Source of the DNA: Paracoccus xiamenensis
Lineage (GTDB): Bacteria > Pseudomonadota > Alphaproteobacteria > Rhodobacterales > Rhodobacteraceae
Direction: 5' to 3'
Assembly: GCF_011308835.1 (NCBI RefSeq)
Contig: NZ_JAAOHY010000012.1
Span: forward strand, 1-52,855
DNA: 52,855 nucleotides
Shown: positions 8,047 to 16,167 of the stretch, piece after piece
How the letters are laid out: the number at the start of each line of letters is the position of its first letter
How positions within the stretch are numbered: position 1 is the stretch's first letter
Position numbers and translations under genes: made by a program
Notes under the pieces: generated by a model
Databases searched by the model: none
What the model was told of the DNA's origin: nothing
The model's input: only the letters and a program-made list of their open reading frames with translations

Positions 8047-8717
8047 CGCCGCCCTCGGTTCCAGTCGTCGAGCCGGGCCCAGACGGTCAGGCCGATCCCG
8101 GCCAGTGCCAGGGCGATGAAGGCCCAGCGCAGGGTGTCGAGATAGGGGATCAGCGGCTGTATCGCCGATTGCGCATCGCTGAGCGTGTCCTGCGCGAGTT
8201 CGATGCCCGCTGCGCCGACGGTTGCCAGTCCTGCCGCCCCGCTGCCCTTCATCGTGCGGCTGTCCGCCAGATGTTCCCGCGCGGGTGGCTGGTCCTCTGC
8301 AAAGGGGATGACGCGGGTGGGAAACGGCTCGCCCCAGCGCCGGGCCGGGCCGAGATCGATATGCATGAAGCCGGATCGGGGATAGGTGCCAAAGCCGAGA
8401 AAGTTCTCGGTTCGCGCGGCCTTCTCGAAGACCGCCGGATCGTGATTGGCCATGGAGATGTCGAAGGCCGTGCCCTCAAGGTGCTTGGAGCGTTTGGCGC
8501 CTCGCACCCGGGCATTGTGCTCGGGGCTGCGATAGGCCGAGTTCACGATCAGCGGCTTGCCGAGACGGCTGCGCAGCGCCTGCAGCCGGTCGAGGGCCGC
8601 CTCATGGATCAGGATCGCTCCGGTGCCGCGACAGGCAATCTCGGCGGGCGAGAAGTTCGGCCAGCGCCAGCTGTCTTTCGGCACGTCGCGCCAATGGCGA
8701 TAGAAGCGGGTGGTCAT
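8043..8717 (-). CDS. Peptidase M15 endolysin with C-terminal membrane anchor
   Basis: 224 residues. A Peptidase_M15-type domain occupies residues about 20-130: the NSAYRSPEHN motif, SKHLEGTAFDI with zinc-binding His and Asp, and FMHIDLG with a second His. Such enzymes cleave peptidoglycan peptides. After a linker, a C-terminal membrane segment (LRWAFIALALAGIGLTVW, about 195-212) suggests anchoring in the inner membrane, as in SAR or membrane-bound endolysins of Rhodobacter-type phages. GGAGG precedes the ATG. It is the first clearly lytic gene after the fibre and small membrane protein. Confidence 0.88.
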   Translation of the reverse strand: MTTRFYRHWRDVPKDSWRWPNFSPAEIACRGTGAILIHEAALDRLQALRSRLGKPLIVNSAYRSPEHNARVRGAKRSKHLEGTAFDISMANHDPAVFEKAARTENFLGFGTYPRSGFMHIDLGPARRWGEPFPTRVIPFAEDQPPAREHLADSRTMKGSGAAGLATVGAAGIELAQDTLSDAQSAIQPLIPYLDTLRWAFIALALAGIGLTVWARLDDWNRGRR

Positions 8718-8740
8718 GAGGATCCTCCGGATATGAAAAG

Positions 8741-8761
8741 GGCCCGCCGGGATGGCGGGCC
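8741..8761 (-). terminator. GC hairpin between the small membrane protein and endolysin genes
   Basis: GGCCCGCC (8741-8748) and GGCGGGCC (8754-8761) form a perfect 8-bp stem with a 5-nt loop in the 95-nt gap. There is no T-run. It could attenuate late transcription into the lysis genes or act in processing. Confidence 0.45.
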
Positions 8762-8812
8762 ATGGGGTGAATGGGGTTGTGGGGGGTGCGGCGGCGATTA
8801 CCGTCCAGCGGC

Positions 8813-9100
8813 TCAGCCGCCCTCGCCGAAGAGCTTGAGCTTCAGGGCGAGTCCGGCCAGCAGTGTCAGGATCAGCCCTGCCGTCAGTATGCGAATGACG
8901 GTCTGGGCAGCGGTGCGGCGCATCAGGCGGATGCCCTCCAGCAGTGCGCGCAGGTCGCGGATATCGAGGGCGGCTTCCCTGCCATCGAGCCCGACATCGA
9001 CAAGGGCGCGTCTTGCGCCTTCCTGCGCCGCCCGGGCCAGCAGCTCCTCGAATTCGCTCTCGCTCATCTGCAGCATGTCATCGAGACGTTTGGGTGTCAT
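8813..9100 (-). CDS. Small membrane protein, holin candidate
   Basis: 95 residues. A charged helical N-terminal part (MSESEFEELLARAAQEGARRAL) is followed by one strong membrane segment near the C-terminus (IRILTAGLILTLLAGLAL, about 68-88). It resembles small DUF6127-like proteins seen before endolysins in Rhodobacterales phages; I infer holin function from position and one membrane segment only. It overlaps the DUF2793 gene by ATGA and is separated from endolysin by a hairpin. Confidence 0.6.
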   Translation of the reverse strand: MTPKRLDDMLQMSESEFEELLARAAQEGARRALVDVGLDGREAALDIRDLRALLEGIRLMRRTAAQTVIRILTAGLILTLLAGLALKLKLFGEGG

Positions 9101-10173
9101 CCGATCTTCGCTCCCCAGAAAGTGGTGTGATTGGCGGCGAAATACCCATCCGCCGCGCGAAAGCTGCCCTGCAGCGTCACGGTATCGCCCGCGTCCAGCG
9201 CGACCATGGTCTGCAGCCAGAGGGCGGTCGCCTCGGATACATGCGCACCGGAAACCTCGCCGAACGAGCCCCGGATTTCCGTGGATCCGTTCAGGACCAG
9301 CCGCCCGCGCATCCGGGCGTTGCCGCTGGCATTGATCTTGAAGAACAGCGAGGCGCCGAGGAGATAGGTTCCCGCGACCGGCGCCACGAAGCGGTTGGTG
9401 CCCGCGTCAAAGCAGCCCTGATCATTGTATTCGGCGACATTGATGCCGAGGGTGGTCCAGGTATCGGTGCCGACGTAATTGTCGTAATTCGTATAAGCCT
9501 TGAAGCGCGGCAGGTTCGGCTGGTCGGCAATGCCCGTCGCCGGATCGACGCCCAGCGCATCGCGGAAACTGGACCCGTCGGGCGAAACCGCGATGCGCAG
9601 CTTGTCCGATCCGAACATCCCGATCAGCGCCCGGGTGGAAAACCCGGTCTGCAGGATCAGCCCGGCATCGTCCGTACCCGTTTCCCGGTTCAGGGTCTGG
9701 GTCAGATCGCCGCTGCCGCCATCGGCCGCATAGAGGGCTGTCCAGAGGGCGCTGTTCAGCTTGGCCGAAAAGGGGGAACCCGCGCTGGCTTCCATGCCAA
9801 TACCAAGCCGTGTCAGATCGTCGAAGGCGGTCGGGACCATCGGCTGCCAGCCCGCGCCATGCCGGACCAGCAGGACCGCCTCACCCTCGACCCATGCCCG
9901 CCAGCCCGCGCGCGGCGGCAGGCGCAGCCAGGCACCCTCGGTCCAGAGGGCCACGTTCAGATCCCAGCCCGCCCAGCCGCCGGTCGCGCCCGAGGCGACG
10001 ATATAGCGATCGCCATCTGAAGGCGTGGCGGGTGGCGCGGTCAGGCCCCGGCTTTTGACCGAAAGCTGGACCAGCCCGTCCAGCAGACGCAGGGCCTCGT
10101 TATGGGTGATATGTTTCTGCGCCTGCGCCGCCATCAGATAGGGCAGCAGCAGGTTCGTCGTGCTGTCGGACAT
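9097..10173 (-). CDS. DUF2793 tail/fibre protein with C1q-like C-terminus
   Basis: 358 residues from the ATG at 10173 (GAGAG upstream). The N-terminal DUF2793 domain (about 1-160) has LPYLMAAQAQKHITHNEALR and the DGDRYIVASGATGGW repeat-like core. The C-terminal 130 residues (VAPVAGTYLLGASLFF, DTVTLQGSF) look like a C1q/TNF-like jelly roll, a common receptor-binding or trimerisation fold in phage fibres. It lies directly after the gp15-like baseplate hub and is the probable host-recognition protein. Exact structural role is inferred. Confidence 0.85.
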   Translation of the reverse strand: MSDSTTNLLLPYLMAAQAQKHITHNEALRLLDGLVQLSVKSRGLTAPPATPSDGDRYIVASGATGGWAGWDLNVALWTEGAWLRLPPRAGWRAWVEGEAVLLVRHGAGWQPMVPTAFDDLTRLGIGMEASAGSPFSAKLNSALWTALYAADGGSGDLTQTLNRETGTDDAGLILQTGFSTRALIGMFGSDKLRIAVSPDGSSFRDALGVDPATGIADQPNLPRFKAYTNYDNYVGTDTWTTLGINVAEYNDQGCFDAGTNRFVAPVAGTYLLGASLFFKINASGNARMRGRLVLNGSTEIRGSFGEVSGAHVSEATALWLQTMVALDAGDTVTLQGSFRAADGYFAANHTTFWGAKIG

Positions 10174-10193
10174 GCGTATGTCTCTCTTCAGGA

Positions 10194-13100
10194 TCAGAGG
10201 TGGAGGGTTGTCGTTCGTGCCGTGCCGCGCCCGATACGGGCAGAGAACTGACAGATGCGGATGGTCAGGCTGTCGGCCGGCGCCAGCAACGCGCCCCAAT
10301 CGGCGATCTGCTGGGCACTGGTGTAGAGGGCCGAGGACGCATTGCTCGTCAGCGTGCGTTTGACGGCCGCACCGTCCATGATCCGGACCTCGTAGCTTTC
10401 CTGTTCTTCCGCCATGGGCACCTCCATGCCCTGCCAGCTATCGGCGGCGAGGGCACGGGAGCGCCGTGTCCAGCGGATCGTCAGATCGCCAGGGCTATGC
10501 GGCTGGCGCCAGGGCTGGGTGACATGGACCGGCGAGAACGGCCGCAGTCCTTCGCCCTCGGGTGCGAAGCTGATGGCGGTGAAGGTGTCGCTGCTGACCG
10601 GATGGCGGGCGGGACCGATGCGCCAGTTGAAGGGTATGTCGAGATGGGCTTTCGGGATCGGCAGCGGCGTCAGGGCCTCGTTCAGCATCACCACCCGCGC
10701 CCCGGCCGGGGTGGGATTGCCCATGGCCTGTTCGGTGCCACGTTGTCCGCGCAGGAGTCGTTTCAGACGATATCGGCCCGGCGCGATCAGCTCGGCACTT
10801 CCAGCCTGGACAATCTCCCAGCGCCCCGGGGCGGATTCCACGACCAGCGCGTTGGCACCGCCAAACAGCGCCAGATCGCTAACACTTTCCAGCTGGCCGC
10901 TCGCCAGATCGAGGATCAGGACATTGCCGAAATCGAAACGCGATGTTGGACCGGGCCAGAGGTCGGTGGCGAGACGGCCGAGATTCGCACGGCGGCGCAC
11001 GGTGGCGACTAGTTCGAACCCGTCATTGCCCGCGCTGCGATACACTGCCAGCGCGCCGGGCCATGGTTTTGCGGTGGCGGCGATCAGCGGCTGATGCGCG
11101 GGGATGTCGTCGTGCAGCTGCGGCAGATCGAGCAGGATGACCTCCGGCGGCCCGAAGGTCACGGCGCGGGGCAGTTTTGCCGGGCGTTCGGCGCCGGGCG
11201 GCAGGTCATAGGCCTCGCGGTCCTGCCGCACAGCCTCGATGCCGCGTGCTTCGGCATCGGCCACGGCCGTCAGGCGGAACTGCTGCACCCGGCCATGGTG
11301 GGTCAGCGCAATCACATCCGCCGGGTCCAGCGCCAGCCGTGAGGGCGGAAGGCGAAACACGGCGCTTTCGCGGCCCGCCCAGGCCTCCTGCAGGGCGCGA
11401 CGGCAGCGGCGTTCGGCCTCTTCCGGCGGCACCGCCATCGGAAAACTTTCCGAGGCGATGCGGCTGGTATCCACGGTAATGCGCGCGGCCTCGACCAGAG
11501 CGGCATCGTAATCCTCGTCGGCCCGGGCCACCTGCCACTTCAGCGCCTGTGGCAGCTCCGTCTCTTGGGCGCGAGTTAGCTCGATGGGTTCGCCGTCCGA
11601 ATTACCCGCGACCAGATCGTCATGGGCGATGGTGGCAACCGGTGCCCGGCCGCGCATCACAAATCGGATGACGCCCTCGCTCTCGACCGCGTCAAACCCG
11701 AAGTGCCGCGCCAGCGTGGTGATAGAGGCGCGGGGGCTTTCGAGGGCTGTGATGGCGTAGCCCTCGGCCGCGCCCCAGAGGCCGGAGACATCGATGCGGC
11801 TTTCCGGCAGTCCGGCGCGCCCGCAGAGATGGCGGACGAGGGCCGCGAGCGAGACCGCGCCCAGCCGCCCGGTCAGCCAGTGCCCTAGCCGCCAATTGGC
11901 GCCATCGGTCCAGACGTCGCTGAGGGCCGGAAAGAAGGGATAGGGGCGGGCATCCCAGGTCCATGCCGCGCATTCCGAGACCTCGACCATGCGCTGGCCG
12001 GTGATCGCGGAGACCGGGTTGTTCGCTGGTTTGCCCCAATGGAGATAGGACGCCTCCAGATAGGCGCGCTGGATGGCATCGTCGCGCCAGCCGCGCGAGA
12101 AATAGGGCGCGAAGCTCTCCGACGACTTCGGATCGTAGAAGACATTCGGCTGGTTGGTGCCGCGGTCGATGGCCGGGCAGCCGAGTTCGGTGAAGCGGAT
12201 CGGCTTTGACTGCGGCACCCACGGCGTCGGTGTCGCGGCCTCGACGCCGCCCGGCCGGTCGAAATGCCGGTTCGACCACCATGAGCGCAGATCTTTGGGC
12301 CGGAAGACCCATGGCTTTCCGTGGGCACCATCGGTGATCGGGGTGCGGACCTGCGCCGCGCGGTCGGCCTCGGAGGCATAGAACCAATCGAACCCTTCGC
12401 CGCCCGCGATATTGGACTGCAGATAGGTCCGGTCATGAATGGCAGGCCAGCCAGCTTGGGCGTCCAGATGATCGAAGCCGTCGCGCCAGTCGGAGAGCGG
12501 CAGGTAATTGTCGATGCCGATGAAATCGACGTTCTGGTCGGCCCAGAGCGGGTCCAGATGGAAATGGACATCCCCGCTGCCGTCGCCCGGCTGATGCCCG
12601 AAATATTCCGACCAGTCGGCGGCGTAGCTGATCTTCGGGCCCGGCCCGAGGATGGCGCAGACATCAGCGGCCAGCGCCTGGAAGGCAGCGACGGCCGGAT
12701 AGCTGTTCAATTCCGAACGGATCGTGGTCAGTCCACGCATCTCTGAACCGATCAGGAAGGCATCGACCCCGCCCGCCACCGCGCAGAGATGGGCGTAATG
12801 CAGCACCATGCGCCGCAGACCATGGTCGCTCGGGTCGCCTGTCCATCGGACATCATCACCGGTAATGGTAAAGTCGCCCGCGCTGGCACTGCCGAAGAAG
12901 GCATCAACCTGATCTCCGGCCGTCGCCGTCTTGTCGGCGCTGCCTGCCTGACCGGCGGCGGGCGAACAGGTGATCCGTCCACGCCAGGGGAATGCGGGCT
13001 GACCCGTCCCGGCGGCGTTGTCCGAATAGGGGTCCGGCAGAGTGTTGCCCGGCGGGATATCCATCAGGATGAAGGGATAGAAGGTCACCCGCAGCCCGCG

Positions 13101-14192
13101 CGCCTTCATCTCCCGAATTGCCTGCACCACCGCGAAATCCGCCGGCGTGCCGCCATAGACGGGACGATCCTGACCATCGCGGCTGACGAGATGGGCATCG
13201 GCCCGGCTGACGCCATTCACGGACCATGTCCAGGGGCTGCTCAACTTCTCGGCGACCTCGACGCCGGGCCGGATGGCGCAATGGCTGCAGCGCAGATCAT
13301 CGCCGAACCAGGCCACGACCAGACTGACGCTTTCGACCTTCGGCGCCATGGCCTGCAGCCGGTCCAGCGCCACGATCATGTCCGGGCTGCCGGGCATGGC
13401 GTTCAGGTTCTCGGTAGAGGTCGTGCCGCCGGTACTGTGGCCGAAGACATTGGTTTTGGCGCCCGTGGTCTTGCGCACCGGCTCGGTGGCATAGGTGAAC
13501 TCGCCCGAGGCCGGGATCAGCGTCACGGCACGGGTCAGCCCCTCGGCGGTATCCGGATCGGCCAGCGGCCGGAAGACCTCGAAGCTCAGCTGCGGCAGGC
13601 GGTTGCCGTAATCGTTCAGCGGCAGATCTTCGAAGACGACATAGGCGGTGCCGCGATATGCGGGCGTGGCCTCTGGGCCCATCGTGGCGGCGATGAATGG
13701 ATCGGGCTGTTGCGTCTCGCTGCCTGGGTACCAGCGCCAGGTAAGTCCCGAGGTGTCGAGCGGCTTGCCATCGGCCCAGATCCGCCCGATGCCGGTAATC
13801 TCGCCTTCACATAAGGCGACCGCGAAGGATGCATAATAGAGATATTCCGTGGTCTCGACCTTCGGTCCGCCACCCTTGCCGCCGCCCTGACGGCTGGTGC
13901 GGGTCTCCTCGCGGAAATCCGTGGCCCAGACGATATTCCCGCCCATGCGCATGCGGCCGAAGATGCGCGGGATCACTGCGCCCTCGGTCGAGGCGGTGAT
14001 GCGCAGATTGTCGAGCCGCGCGCCTTCGATTCGTTGGGCCGGGGCCAGCGAGGAGACGATCCAGCTGTCCACGGCCGCGCCTATGGTGGAGCCGATCATG
14101 CCGCCGATGGCAGCACCGGAAAATCCGAGGATCGCGCCGCCGAAGCCGCCGCCAATCGTAGCGCCGACCGAGGCCAATACCAATGTTGCCAT
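10194..14192 (-). CDS. GTA gp15-like tail tip / baseplate hub protein (GTA_TIM domain)
   Basis: 1332 residues. The glycine-rich N-terminus (GATIGGGFGGAILG) precedes the tail-hub part, then a TIM-barrel-like domain of the GTA_TIM family (about 430-720; YAADWSEYFGH, DFIGIDNYLPLSDWRDG) and a Phage-tail_3-like domain (about 800-950). RcGTA gp15 has the same size and order and sits at the tail tip. It is last in the series gp12-gp13-gp14-gp15, as in RcGTA. The barrel may bind or process cell-surface glycans; catalysis is not established. Confidence 0.92.
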   Translation of the reverse strand: MATLVLASVGATIGGGFGGAILGFSGAAIGGMIGSTIGAAVDSWIVSSLAPAQRIEGARLDNLRITASTEGAVIPRIFGRMRMGGNIVWATDFREETRTSRQGGGKGGGPKVETTEYLYYASFAVALCEGEITGIGRIWADGKPLDTSGLTWRWYPGSETQQPDPFIAATMGPEATPAYRGTAYVVFEDLPLNDYGNRLPQLSFEVFRPLADPDTAEGLTRAVTLIPASGEFTYATEPVRKTTGAKTNVFGHSTGGTTSTENLNAMPGSPDMIVALDRLQAMAPKVESVSLVVAWFGDDLRCSHCAIRPGVEVAEKLSSPWTWSVNGVSRADAHLVSRDGQDRPVYGGTPADFAVVQAIREMKARGLRVTFYPFILMDIPPGNTLPDPYSDNAAGTGQPAFPWRGRITCSPAAGQAGSADKTATAGDQVDAFFGSASAGDFTITGDDVRWTGDPSDHGLRRMVLHYAHLCAVAGGVDAFLIGSEMRGLTTIRSELNSYPAVAAFQALAADVCAILGPGPKISYAADWSEYFGHQPGDGSGDVHFHLDPLWADQNVDFIGIDNYLPLSDWRDGFDHLDAQAGWPAIHDRTYLQSNIAGGEGFDWFYASEADRAAQVRTPITDGAHGKPWVFRPKDLRSWWSNRHFDRPGGVEAATPTPWVPQSKPIRFTELGCPAIDRGTNQPNVFYDPKSSESFAPYFSRGWRDDAIQRAYLEASYLHWGKPANNPVSAITGQRMVEVSECAAWTWDARPYPFFPALSDVWTDGANWRLGHWLTGRLGAVSLAALVRHLCGRAGLPESRIDVSGLWGAAEGYAITALESPRASITTLARHFGFDAVESEGVIRFVMRGRAPVATIAHDDLVAGNSDGEPIELTRAQETELPQALKWQVARADEDYDAALVEAARITVDTSRIASESFPMAVPPEEAERRCRRALQEAWAGRESAVFRLPPSRLALDPADVIALTHHGRVQQFRLTAVADAEARGIEAVRQDREAYDLPPGAERPAKLPRAVTFGPPEVILLDLPQLHDDIPAHQPLIAATAKPWPGALAVYRSAGNDGFELVATVRRRANLGRLATDLWPGPTSRFDFGNVLILDLASGQLESVSDLALFGGANALVVESAPGRWEIVQAGSAELIAPGRYRLKRLLRGQRGTEQAMGNPTPAGARVVMLNEALTPLPIPKAHLDIPFNWRIGPARHPVSSDTFTAISFAPEGEGLRPFSPVHVTQPWRQPHSPGDLTIRWTRRSRALAADSWQGMEVPMAEEQESYEVRIMDGAAVKRTLTSNASSALYTSAQQIADWGALLAPADSLTIRICQFSARIGRGTARTTTLHL

Positions 14193-14201
14193 GAAAAAGT
14201 C

Positions 14202-14648
14202 TCAAATGCTGGGGAAGAGGAAGGCAAAAGCGATGCGGCGGCGCCAAGAAGGCGTCAGAGGTTCTTCGATCACACCAAGCCGCTCATAGGCGTGGATGAA
14301 ACGGTCGGGCGCGGTGAGAATTCCGACGTGCTTGGCGATGGCATCCGTTCTCATGCGGAAGAGGACCAGTGCACCCTGCCCGGCATCCGCGACGGATAAC
14401 TCGATCATCATCCGCCGCGCGCCCTCGGCCAAGACTTCGCGGGTGCCCGTCTCGCCCCAATCGCGGCTATAGGGCGGGATCGGAAAAGGCTCGTCGCCCA
14501 CGACCTCGCGCCAGACGCCGCGCGCCAGCCCGAGGCAATCGCATCCGACGCCCCGGAGGCTCGCCTGATCGTGATAGGGCGTTCCAAGCCAGCCGCGCGC
14601 GGTGGCGATGATGCGGTCCGGAGCCCCATCGGTTTGCGACCGGGTCAC
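14202..14648 (-). CDS. NlpC/P60 cysteine peptidase, GTA gp14-like tail protein
   Basis: 148 residues from GTG at 14648, whose GTGA overlaps the gp13-like stop. The NlpC/P60 core is visible: WLGTPYHDQAS, GCDCLGLARGV with catalytic Cys near residue 35, and AKHVGIL with the catalytic His. Such tail-tip enzymes locally open peptidoglycan during DNA entry. A longer upstream frame lies inside gp13 and is rejected as start. Confidence 0.9.
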   Translation of the reverse strand: MTRSQTDGAPDRIIATARGWLGTPYHDQASLRGVGCDCLGLARGVWREVVGDEPFPIPPYSRDWGETGTREVLAEGARRMMIELSVADAGQGALVLFRMRTDAIAKHVGILTAPDRFIHAYERLGVIEEPLTPSWRRRIAFAFLFPSI

Positions 14649-15529
14649 AGCACACCGCCATCGTGGCGACCGTCCGATGAGGCATAGCGCAGAATGGTGT
14701 CCTGACCGGGAATATGCGGGAAGCCCCGGAAGTTCGCCACATTCCCGAACTTCTGGCCGCAAGTGGCGATGCGCTTGTCGCAGCCCGCCCGGATCGTGAA
14801 GCCGTCCCCCGCGCCGATGGGGCGGATCGGCGCTTCCAGCAATGTTAGCACCGCAATCCCATCGCTGCGGTCATGGGCCAGCACCTCCGCGCGGCGACCG
14901 GCATTGGGCCCGGATGTCCATGTGAGCGTGCCGAAGCGGAACCAGCCGGGTGCGAACCCACCGAGTCCGGAGGCGGTGAACGCCCGGTCGCGCAGGCTGT
15001 CGATGACGGTCCCCGCGCCGCGAAAAGCCGGATCCTCCAGATCGTGACAGCAGCGCGCATCGCCCAGCGCGGCGTCGCAGCTGGCCTGAAAGGTCCGCCC
15101 GACGGTTTGGCCGAGGAGTTGCGACATCGACCGGACCTCGGCCACAAAGGCATGGCGCCCGCGCCTTATCTGGCCGATGGCGCCGCGCCGCATCAGCACC
15201 CTTTCCGATGGCGCCTGCCAGTTGACCCGCCAGAGTTCCACTTCGGCATTGTCCCAGCGCCCGTCCAGAATATCGGCCTCGGTGATCCGGTCCGAGCGCA
15301 ACGCGCCTGCCGCATCCTGCGCATCGACCGAAAGGTCCGCGCCCGACCTGATCTCGCTGGCCGTCAGCCCGCTTTCCGGTTCGAACTCCGTGCCGTCGAA
15401 CATCAGCACCCGGTCGTGATCGGTGAAGCCGAAAGCTGTGCCATCGGCGCGGGTGATGCGCCAGCACCAGGCCAGTGTCGTGGTGCCGCTGTCGAGATGG
15501 GTCTGCAATGCGGGCAGGATGTTCTTCAT
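14645..15529 (-). CDS. DUF2163 / phage_BR0599 tail protein, GTA gp13-like
   Basis: 294 residues. The N-terminal DUF2163 region includes WCWRITRADGTAFGFTDHD and FEPESGLTASEI. The C-terminal BR0599 part carries a Cys cluster (RCCHDLEDPAF, GCDKRIATCGQKFGN), likely metal or Fe-S binding as in the RcGTA gp13 homologue. Part of the tail-tip hub. Start overlaps the gp12-like stop by ATGA. Confidence 0.92.
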   Translation of the reverse strand: MKNILPALQTHLDSGTTTLAWCWRITRADGTAFGFTDHDRVLMFDGTEFEPESGLTASEIRSGADLSVDAQDAAGALRSDRITEADILDGRWDNAEVELWRVNWQAPSERVLMRRGAIGQIRRGRHAFVAEVRSMSQLLGQTVGRTFQASCDAALGDARCCHDLEDPAFRGAGTVIDSLRDRAFTASGLGGFAPGWFRFGTLTWTSGPNAGRRAEVLAHDRSDGIAVLTLLEAPIRPIGAGDGFTIRAGCDKRIATCGQKFGNVANFRGFPHIPGQDTILRYASSDGRHDGGVL

Positions 15530-16152
15530 CGCCGGATCTCCAGCAGCGGAATGGAGGTGATCGATCCCAGCCGCTCGATATCCAGCGTGACGTCCAGCAC
15601 GTCGCTGTCGAAGCGGACCAGCACGTCGAATTCGAACCCGGCGGTGATGGCGATGCCGGTGGCGGGCGCGGTCTCGAAGCTGATCAGGCCTGTCTTGTGA
15701 TCGACCGACCAGCCGCCAGCTTGTGGCACGCCATTCACGGCGATCTGGACGGTGCCCGCGACCGGCTTGCTGATCGTTCGCGTCCAGGACTGGCCGCCAG
15801 AGGCGTAGCGCTTTGCCAGCTGGAACGCGGTCGCGACGCCATCGCCGGTGCCGATCTGCTGATCCATCGGCGACGGAGTCTGCGACGGCAGGCAGGACCG
15901 ATGATCCGCCCAGTCCTTGAACCGGAAGCCGTAAAGCCTGCCGTTCCGCGCCTCGAAAAAGGCCACCACCACCGCCAGATCGTCGGCGCGGCGGATGCCG
16001 TAGCTGACATCGTAGCGGCGGCGCGAATTGGCCCAGCTGGCATTGCGCTCCTCGTCGCCGCTTGCCAGTTCGACGATCTGGGTGCGCCGTTCCGGTCCGC
16101 CCCGCGCGCCGCGGCTGATCGTGTCCGGAAACCGGACTTCGTGGAATGCCAT
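15526..16152 (-). CDS. DUF2460 distal tail protein, GTA gp12-like
   Basis: 208 residues. DUF2460 signatures: FHEVRFPDTISRGARGGPER near the N-terminus and the YGFRFKDWADH block (about 92). In RcGTA the homologue is the distal tail protein joining tube and tip. Located between tape measure and gp13-like genes with tight spacing. Confidence 0.92.
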   Translation of the reverse strand: MAFHEVRFPDTISRGARGGPERRTQIVELASGDEERNASWANSRRRYDVSYGIRRADDLAVVVAFFEARNGRLYGFRFKDWADHRSCLPSQTPSPMDQQIGTGDGVATAFQLAKRYASGGQSWTRTISKPVAGTVQIAVNGVPQAGGWSVDHKTGLISFETAPATGIAITAGFEFDVLVRFDSDVLDVTLDIERLGSITSIPLLEIRR

Positions 16153-16167
16153 GTTCTGATCTCTTTC